The notes beneath the pieces are model-generated. The model did not search any database, was not told the origin of the DNA, and was given only the letters and a program-made list of their open reading frames with translations. From Caenorhabditis elegans (lineage: Eukaryota > Nematoda > Chromadorea > Rhabditida > Rhabditidae), in contig NC_003284.9 of assembly GCF_000002985.6 (NCBI RefSeq), positions 15,810,001 to 15,874,000 of the forward strand: a stretch of DNA of 64,000 nucleotides, given 5' to 3'. Position numbers and translations under genes: made by a program. Positions 56,606 to 64,000 of this stretch are shown here, one piece after another (the stretch's first letter is position 1; each line of letters begins with the position of its first letter).

Positions 56606-58310
56606 ATGGGAATGACTCCCGCACAAGAAGTAATAAGTTATCTAATAAACGCTGCAATTGGTGTCTCCTCTACTTCGAGCCGTCCATTTCGAGATGCACC
56701 ACCTGGGTGCCCGGATACACTTCTTGTACAGTGTGTGAAGTGGTTTTTTCGAAATGGAGATTTTTCAAATTTCTATGAGGACATCAAGTATTTGGTGAAA
56801 GGGAGTGAGTTTTTGAGCTTTAAATTTAGTAAAAAATTATTTTTCTTTAAATATTCTCATGCATTCTTTTTGAAAAAGAACTGAAAAAGATTAATTTAAA
56901 ATAAAAAAGTTTTCTTCCAATTGAAATATGCCTGAAATGAACTTCCATTGACTATCTCTATTCATTACGCAAATTTACAAATTATATTATTTTTGTTTGC
57001 TACTAAAATTAACTTTTAGGAAAACCAAGGTCTAATAGATCCTGATTTTTTTTAAATTTTGCATTTCAATTATATGTATATATATATACTTACTTAAAAT
57101 TCCAAACTTCAACTTTATATTCACATTATATTCTAGAATCACTTGCTGGATTCGTCAACAGTCACTTAATGGTGTGCCCGGAACTTATCAGAATTATTGT
57201 GGAAAATGCGGATAACAAATCGCGACGAGTAAAATTTCTAATCAAAAAAGATGAATTTGCAATATGCGTTGGACGCGGCCGACTTATTACATTTCCATTT
57301 ACCAAAGACATGGAAGAACCCGCATGTATACTTGCAGAGTACACCGAATTGCTCTTCTCCTTTCCACATTATGATATCGAGTATTCATTTGAAGGTGAAC
57401 ACATTTTTGTTTAAAGGAGGAGTCGTGCCAGTGGGGAAATTGTTAAAAACCACTTTGGTCCCGAAAAGATCGAATATCATAATAAAACTTTTCAAACATT
57501 TTTTGAAGTTTTTTTATTTACTGTCAAAAAGTTACAATTAGTCAGTTTTTGCCACTCATAATTTTGGAAGTCGACCAAAAGAAATTTGTTTTCTACTGTT
57601 TTAATACTTTAATTTTGTTTTAATTATTTATATTAAAACTTTGTAGGGGTCGAAACATGCCACATTGCTTTAGATTTCATCAAATGCTCATATTTTTTCA
57701 AAATTTTGGCAATGTGACAAAACTTTGCCCGGAAATTATGAAAAATCTAAAATTTTTTGGATTGTTTTATTATGATACTCGGTTGTTTTTGATTATTATA
57801 AGTGAATTTTTACAAAATCCCCACTGGCGCTACTCCACCTTTAAATACAAAAGTAGTAAATGAAAAAAAAGATAACCTGCTAACAGATCATCAGGCTATT
57901 CAAATATTATGTATTTCTATATAACAATATGGATTTCAGGTAGCTACGGACTCAGCCGGAATATGGACCTCACAGAAACCCACATCATGCTTCTCAGCAA
58001 ACTAACACCCAGTATGTTTGCTGAAAAGGCGCGTCCAAGGAGGGTCCGTGAAAGAAATGGTCGACTCGCTGTCCGAATGAGCAGAATCTCTTGGAATCGA
58101 AGTGGTCTCTACTACAACGCCATAATTCAGTTTTTTGAATCACTCCGCGGAACTGTAATCACACAAGGCGAACAACCATTATGTGAGAAGTCTGTGACTT
58201 ATCAGGAAATGTTGAAGCACACGTTGGCTCACCCCGGGGTACATCAGTTGGACAGTCGGCCCAACTTTCAGTGGAAGATCTCAATGAGGAAGACTCGAAA
58301 AAATGATTGA
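56606..58310 (+). CDS. Unrecognised 275-residue protein, three exons
   Basis: Exons 56606-56804, 57137-57394 and 57940-58310 join in frame; each junction is canonical (GGGA|GTGAGT, TTCTAG|AA; GAAG|GTGAAC, TTTCAG|GT). The start lies just behind a TTTTTGCAG, so trans-splicing is plausible. The protein begins MGMTPAQEVISYLINAAIGV, then CVKWFFRNGDFSNFYEDIKY, SHLMVCPELIRIIVENADN, EFAICVGRGRLITFPF and a basic C-terminal third (ARPRRVRERNGRLAVRMSR; ending RKTRKND). There are no signal peptide, membrane spans or motifs I recognise. A palindromic MITE fills most of intron 2. It is divergent from csb-1 and may share its promoter. Confidence 0.78.
57411..57844. repeat. Palindromic MITE in intron 2 of the 56.6-kb gene
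   Basis: GGAGTAGCGCCAGTGGGG family copy with ends TTTAAAGGAGGAGTCGTGCC and GGCGCTACTCCACCTTTAAA and the typical TTTGCCACTCATAATTTTGG arm. It begins only 17 bp after the upstream splice donor. Confidence 0.93.
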
Positions 58311-59026
58311 TTTATTTCTGAAAGTTGTGATGAGTTGTGATTGACTGAGCTCTGTAGACTTGGGTTGCCGGTTCAGGACGAGTAGAAAAATGCTTCCACA
58401 AGATTTTGTATTCAACCTAAAAAGTTATCCTGAATCTCATACAAAGCTCTACTGTGTATTGTGTGTTTTTTGTTTGCTGTTCCTAGTCTACTAGATTCGT
58501 CTCATTTTTCGACCTCTATCATTCTTATTAACATTTGCAATTATTTTGCAGTCACCAAATCTCCCTGCTGCTGGCACATCACATTTAAAAAGTCTTTATG
58601 CCTGCCTACGCCTTATATTTTTTTGTACAAATGTTCAAATGCCCATTTTCTTTCGCTGCATGTACTGTGTCTTCTTTTCATCTCGTGTTGATCCACCAAT
58701 GTGTGCTAAAATGCACAGAATTTGAGTTTCTTCAAATTTTTGTATTCAATGAAGATTTTGAAGTAAAAATAGTTTTTAAAACTATAACATCAAATCACGT
58801 TTGAACTGATAAAAGTAATGAAAAAAAAGCTGTTAAAATAAATTTAATTTAAATGATTTGATTTGATTTTATAAAAAGTAAAAATTCCAAGTGGTCATAC
58901 TGTTGAGTACTGTTGAGATGCTAAAATTGATAGCTAAAAAAGTAATCAGATATTCATTTCTACTAAAGAATTCTGAAAATTTTAAACCTCTCGTTAGCTT
59001 AACTTTTTATCTGGCTCTTGGTCGCA
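58311..59026. other. 3' flank, nothing recognised
   Basis: Presumed 3' UTR and intergenic sequence, T-rich. No gene or repeat is supported. Confidence 0.5.
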
Positions 59027-59467
59027 CTTAAAGGTAGAGTAGCGCCATTGAGAATTTTGTCCAAGTACCCTTACAATGATCCAAAATGACCGAATATCAC
59101 AATAAAACACTTCCAAAAATTTTAGATTTTTCATAATTTCCGGTCAAAGTCAAAGTTTGGGCAAATTGCCAAAACCTTGAAAAATGTGAGCTTTTGAGGA
59201 AATCCAAAGCAATGTCGCATGTTCCGACCCCAACAATGTTCTAATAAAAATAATTAAAACAGAATTCAAGTATAAAAATTTAGGAAAAACATTTTTTTGG
59301 TAGACTTCTAAAATTAAGAGTGGCAAAAACGGAATAATTGTCACTTCTTGACTGTAAATAAAAAAATTTCAATAAAATTTCAAAAAGTTTTGTCATGATA
59401 TTCGGTTGTTTTGGAACCTTAGCAGTGGTTTTCAATAATTTCCCCACTGGCGCTACTCTACCTTCAA
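59027..59467. repeat. Palindromic MITE, intergenic
   Basis: GGAGTAGCGCCAGTGGGG family copy with ends CTTAAAGGTAGAGTAGCGCC and GGCGCTACTCTACCTTCAAA. The two termini share the same substitution (GGTAGAG and CTCTACC), so the arms have stayed matched. Confidence 0.93.
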
Positions 59468-60368
59468 ATCTTCATAGACTCACACTAGCGGTCGATATTT
59501 TTGAACAGGTTTTTGAACAGAAACAACTAAAAATTTGAAATTTTTCCATAAAAATTGCAAATGCGAATTTTCAGATTTTCAGACTACTTTTCAGGTAGCA
59601 TAACCTCTTTTTTACTTCTGCAAAAAACGTGTTAACGTCTCGATAGGATTATGTGTCGCCTAATAAATTACAGGAATGACCTATTCCATGTTTTTCCTCT
59701 ATTTTCTCTGTCTTCTCCCACAGGTCGTGAACATTTATCATTCAGTCATGTGAAGGCGTAAAGAGTTTCAATTTCGATTCCAAATGCTTTGGAGTGGCTT
59801 AGCATGGCGATAAAAATGACGGACGTTAAAAAAAAACACCAAATCGACGTGGTGGTTTGAGAATGAACTGGTGTGAGACGCATCGAGTTTCCAGTATCCC
59901 TCGGAAGAATCGGATGGGTGGTCTAACGTGAAAATACAAAATGATCAGTTCGTTTTGAAGAAGAACAGGCGGCAAAGATGATATGATATGATTATATGAT
60001 AATGATATATTGACAGCTGTTTTTTTTATTTGTTTAATGATAGATATTATCTGCTAGATGTTCTAGGAGGATGGGAAACATTTTTGCAAAAATAATGTTG
60101 ATAAAAACTGAAAACTTATCAGAAAACTGATTCAAAGGTTATGTTTTTTTTCAGGTTTATAAAGCTTTTACTACTAACTTGACGAATTCTGTATCAAACA
60201 ATTTTAATTATTAAGCAAATACGGCGTACAAGATTTTAAACATTGAAACTTAAAATTGACTTCTAGGATGTTTTTTTCGAATATCTAAAATACAAGAACT
60301 CAAAGAAAAACTGGAATTTTTGTGAAAATCAAATTTCGAAAAAAAAGAGCCAAACTGTGGGTTCAGCT
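59468..60368. other. Intergenic, nothing recognised
   Basis: A/T-rich sequence. A short ATGATATG-rich simple stretch lies at about 59975-60010. No coding signal is supported. Confidence 0.5.
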
Positions 60369-60376
60369 CTTTAAAT

Positions 60377-60938
60377 CAGGGGTGTGCGGCAAATTTGCCG
60401 ATTTGCCGAAAATTGCCGACTTGCCGAGCTCGGCAAATTTGCCGATTTGCCGAATTCGGCAAATTTTAAAAAACCAGCAATTGCCGATTTGCCGAGCACG
60501 GCAAATTTCAAAAAAGTAGATTTGCCGAATTTTCGAAATTTGCCGCACACGTCAAAAATTTTACAGTAAAATTTTGACTAAAATTATTGATTTTTTCGCC
60601 AAAAATTTAGTAAAATGACACAAAATTGAGTTAGTTTTATGCTTAAGCAGACATACTACACGGAACTAATTCAGAAACCAGATGTGTGTTAAGAATTCGG
60701 TAGTTTTGGTGTTCCAAAAAACATCAAAAATTATCAAAATTTTCCGAGTTTGTTAAGCACGGCAAATTTGCCGAATTTGCCGAATTTGCCGAGCTCGGCA
60801 AATTTGCCGAATTTGCCGTGCTCGGCAAATATTGAAAAAAGAGATTTGCCGAATTTGCCGAGCTCGGCAAATTTTGAAAAACCAGCAATTGCCGATTTGC
60901 CGAGCTCGGCAATTTTTTCCATTTGCCACACACCCCTG
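60377..60938. mobile_element. hAT-like palindromic element, copy B
   Basis: Starts CAGGGGTGTGCGGCAAAT and ends ATTTGCCACACACCCCTG, flanked by exact 8-bp copies of CTTTAAAT (60369-60376 and 60939-60946). The interior is dominated by GCCGAATTTGCCGAGCTCGG-type repeats in both orientations. The right-hand duplication is also the outer base of an adjacent palindromic MITE start (TTTAAATGTGGAGTAGCG). Confidence 0.93.
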
Positions 60939-60965
60939 CTTTAAATGTGGAGTAGCGTCCGTGGG

Positions 60966-61523
60966 TTTTTGACAGAATACAGTCCCAATATACCGAATAT
61001 AACAGTAAAAAAATTTGTTAAAATTTTCTAAATTTTTTTCTGTTTTTTTTTTTTAATTTTGTCAAAATTTTAAAAAGGTCCTAATTAAATTTGAATTCCC
61101 GTGCAAATAAGTGGCGTTATTTTTGACATTTTTTCGTTTTTTGGCCAAACTAATTGATGTTTGAAACATAATTTGTCAATTTTGCAGACATATTACCATA
61201 GATCACAGTTATGATTAGTTTTGAATAATTGATTTTTAGGCCAATTTCAAAGTTTCGGCAAGTTTCTTCAAATTTATAAATTTTTCTTTACGGAAGAATG
61301 ACTGAAAAATTGAAAAAAAAATGATTCAAAATACATATAAAACAAAAATAAATAGAGAAAACCCAATCAGAAAAATGCCAAAAGTGACGTCACTTATTTG
61401 CGCGGGAATTCAAATTTAATTTGGCCCTTTCTATTTTTTGAAAAAAATCATAAAAAATTTAGAAAAATGATATAAATTTTGTTAGTGCTATATTTGGTAT
61501 ATTGAGACTGTATTCTGTCATTT
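60966..61523. repeat. Palindromic element of about 560 bp
   Basis: TTTTTGACAGAATACAGTCC at the left is mirrored by GACTGTATTCTGTCA at the right; inside, AAATTTGAATTCCCGTGCAA pairs with TTGCGCGGGAATTCAAATTT. It starts shortly after a GGAGTAGCG-type terminus at 60948, so it may be a variant of that family disrupted at its left end. Confidence 0.85.
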
Positions 61524-62556
61524 AGGGCAAAAACCTTTAAAAAACTTTTACTTTTTATTCATAGTTTTACAGATTTTGACCTTGTTTTTTGACTTATCAG
61601 AACTGTTCAAATATATTTCAAAACCCTGAAAGCTTATGTTTTTTTTTCAGTTAATCAAGAACAAAGCACATTTGCCAACTTTCCAATTTTTTTTCTCAAC
61701 TTGAACATATGTAACATAACTTTACTGGATATTTTACAAGGCCATCCACATTTTGGCAGATCTGTCATCTTGCTGTTTGTTCATATTTTTCGTTAATCTC
61801 TGAATTTTCAAACTTCAAATTCTAAAATCTAGGAGTATATTACTCCATGCAATCCCCCCGGGGTTTTGTCTCCAGCTGTGTTTCCATTTATATTCAGAAG
61901 GACGATAGTTCAGACAGGTGTAGGCCGGTTTGACCAAAAAATAAATATAAACTTACAAAAGAAGGAGCGTGTGTGGTAAGAATGAAAGATGGACGAAGAA
62001 GCAAAGGGGGTGGGGTTCACGCTTAGACCAAAGGAGAAGGGGGGGGGGCGATGCGAAACGTGATAAGCAAACACACGTCGCCCTTTTCGTTCACCCCGCG
62101 TGTTCCCTTTTTTGTGCTTTTGCTTTTTTTCGGGGTCCTTATCCTTTTGTTCAGTTCAGTTCAGTTTTTTTGTTTTTTCTCATCCTACGTGGAGAACAAG
62201 CACATTGTCGTGTAATGTTCTGTTTTCTGCGCGCTGTTATGTGTTCATTCGGTCTTCAAGAACTGTTTGCTAGAGACACTTCAATGTTACATATAAGCCA
62301 TTGCATAACTTTGCTTCTCTCCGTTGCAAAAAGGTCACACTTTGGAGATGGTAGAAAAGAAAAGTGTAGACTTATAAAATGTCTCTCTAGCGTCCTAGTG
62401 CACTAACCACATCACCATATCTCACTACAACTTTATCGCTCTACCGCACTTTCAACCTACCCCTAAGGCCCTATCACCCCCGTGCTCCAATTTCCTAATG
62501 CCCTAGCAACCAAAAATTGTTGACAAAATGTTCACATAGAAAGCCTGGCCATCAAT
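61524..62556. other. Intergenic, possible promoter region
   Basis: It holds a GC-richer block (61840-62110) with CCCCCCGGGG and a run of ten G at 62039-62048, then pyrimidine-rich sequence (62100-62200, 62400-62500). It may be a promoter for a gene beyond the window, but no exon is supported. Confidence 0.4.
62039..62048. repeat. Poly-G tract (10)
   Basis: Uninterrupted G run in GAGAAGG...GCGATGCG. Confidence 0.93.
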
Positions 62557-63131
62557 TTAAAAGTGGTGTGGTCGAATTTTTTATTACTTTTTTAAACATA
62601 AAATAGACTGAAAACACCGAATTCCATAATGAAACTTTTTAAAAACTTATTTAAAAAATGTTATGACGGCTCAAAAAATGACCTAAAATTGGTTAAAATT
62701 TGAAATCTGACCGATTTTTCAATCTCGCAGCGGCTGGAAATTTTTTTTTTGAAATCACCGTCAAATTTTAAGTATACACTGTAATTATCTTTCGATGGAC
62801 GGTGAGATTTGGATTTAAAGAAATTTAAAAATCTCGCCGTCCATAGACTTTAAAATACCTAAATAAAGTTGAAAACGCAAGATAATTACACTGTAGGTTT
62901 ACTCAAAATTTGACAGCGATTTCAAAAAAAAATTGTGTCCAGCCGCTGAAAAGTCGGTCAAATTTCAAATGTTAACAATTTTTAGGCCATTTGTTGAGCC
63001 GTCGTAACAACAAAAAAACACTTTTTTTTAAAAGTTTTCAAGTAGTTTTATTATGAAATTCGATGTTTTCAGACAATTTTGAGTCTAATAAAGAATAAAA
63101 AAATATAAAAATTCAACTACACCACCTTTAA
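62557..63131. repeat. Palindromic element, ACACCACCTT family, long copy
   Basis: The left end TAAAAGTGGTGTGGTCGAAT and right end ATTCAACTACACCACCTTTA are inverted copies. Inner arms include ATGACGGCTCAAAAAATG against CATTTGTTGAGCCGTCGTAA and GCAGCGGCTGG against CCAGCCGCTG. Within the centre, GGACGGTGAGATTT pairs with AAATCTCGCCGTCC. The 38487 and 1304 copies are shorter derivatives. Confidence 0.93.
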
Positions 63132-63426
63132 TGTTTCAAGTCTCATGTACAACCGTCTTACTTGTTGGTAACAAACACAGACGGCCCCAGGCCAGAAATG
63201 TCACGTCGTCGCAAGTTTCTGTATGTGTTTGGTGTTTTGCAGCAGTTTGTTGGTAACGATAAACGACGTCGTCGTCACTAGCTATGGCTGGAGGGGAGAA
63301 AAGTGAAGTGGGCCCGTGGTGATGACGACACTCATCAGCAATAGCATCCTACAGTAGTTAAGGACAACATCGGTCCTCTATAGTCGTCCGCGCCAATGAC
63401 AAAACCGTCGGTAGAAATGAAATGAA

Positions 63427-63438
63427 GGGGGGGGGGGG
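63427..63438. repeat. Poly-G tract (12)
   Basis: Uninterrupted G run in ATGAAGG...GGTTGTTTGGGGG. Confidence 0.95.
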
Positions 63439-63602
63439 TTGTTTGGGGGAGAAAAAAGGTTACACGTTTCGTTTCTTCCAATCCCGGTTGACGTTCACTC
63501 ATCAGTGTCTTCTCTTTCAATTTCGCCTCCGTCACCTTCATCCCCCTCTTTTCTACCGCTTTCTTCACGTTAATCTTTGACGTTTCAATCCATCCGATTT
63601 TG

Positions 63603-63615
63603 CCCCCCCCCCCCC
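63603..63615. repeat. Poly-C tract (13)
   Basis: Uninterrupted C run in TTTTGCC...CCTCTTCGG, 165 bp from the poly-G tract and of opposite strand polarity. Confidence 0.95.
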
Positions 63616-63778
63616 TCTTCGGTTTCTGTCTTTTTTTTCCATGTTCTTTCTCGTCCCTGCTTCCGTTGGCTACAAGAATTAGGAGGTGGGAGAATACTTT
63701 TTTTGTAAAATTATTTCCGTTAAAAATAAATTGAAGCTATCTGCGTTAGGACACTTGATAATTTTATTTTTAATGATT

Positions 63779-64000
63779 ATACTCGGCGTTTGCCGCCAGC
63801 TTCCTACCCAAGGCTTCGCAACTTCTTGCCCAAGCCTTGCCCAAAAAATAAAAACATTTATAAGGAGTTGCCAAGACTTGGGTAAACCTTGGGCAAGAGT
63901 TGGGCGCCGCGTCAAAAATGAAAAAAGTCGTCGACTGCCTCGGCGTCCCGAGGCGTCGCCCAAGTCTTACCCAAGTCTTACCCAAGTTTTGCCTATTTCT
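63779..64000. repeat. Inverted-repeat element cut by the right edge
   Basis: It starts ATACTCGGCGTTTGCCGCCA, like the 48986-49295 element (TACTCGGCATTTGCCAAG), and is filled with CCCAAGCCTTGCCCAA / TTGGGCAAGAGTTGGGC units in both orientations. The matching right terminus is outside the window. Confidence 0.75.

Larger units (their letters stand above)
63132..63778. other. GC-richer intergenic block
   Basis: It contains GACGTCGTCGTCACTAGC, a run of 12 G (63427-63438), a run of 13 C (63603-63615) and pyrimidine-rich stretches. No exon is supported; it could be a promoter for a gene beyond the right edge. Confidence 0.4.

Overview
This is nuclear DNA of a nematode, almost certainly Caenorhabditis elegans (X chromosome by recall of cosmids F59F4/F53H4). 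The signs are high A/T content, short introns ending in TTTCAG, trans-splice acceptors just upstream of start codons, interstitial TTAGGC repeats, a Tc1-type terminus, and exact structural matches to acl-1 and csb-1. Gene names are recalled; exon models were read by hand from splice sites and checked for frame.

Layout. 1-1.3 kb: a 26-bp minisatellite that runs off the left edge, followed by a 20-bp repeat. 1.4-8.6 kb: mostly non-coding, with one candidate unrecognised gene (4.05-4.95 kb) and several inverted-repeat elements, one carrying Tc1-like ends. 8.6-21.3 kb: a tandem array of nine or more decayed units related to a small charged coiled-coil protein. The units share a 5' stem-loop (seven base pairs, loop TGGTG) and a 3' stem-loop, and both show base-pair-preserving changes. 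A dead mariner element and an interstitial telomeric tract interrupt the array. 21.4-23.1 kb: two further candidate terminal gene fragments.

24.1-28.5 kb (-): a peroxisomal acyl-CoA oxidase ending in SKL. 31.6-32.1 kb (+): a RAMP4/SERP1 homologue of the ER translocon. 32.6-37.6 kb (-): an unrecognised multi-pass membrane protein, convergent with RAMP4. 39.9-41.6 kb (+): acl-1, a lysophosphatidate acyltransferase. 43.0-50.6 kb (-): a Cockayne-syndrome-B (SNF2) paralogue in which every helicase motif examined is degraded; one of its introns holds a complete DUF19-like secreted-protein gene on the other strand. 51.7-55.9 kb (-): intact csb-1. 56.6-58.3 kb (+): an unrecognised 275-residue protein. 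58.3-64 kb: intergenic, dominated by palindromic elements and poly-G/C tracts.

The acyl-CoA oxidase and acl-1 are lipid enzymes and RAMP4 is an ER protein, but nothing shows that they form a pathway unit. The two CSB genes are clearly a tandem duplication. The most unusual signals are the structured tandem array, the loss of helicase motifs in a full-length CSB paralogue, and hAT-type palindromes with 8-bp target duplications, two of which sit in or at the edge of another palindrome family.
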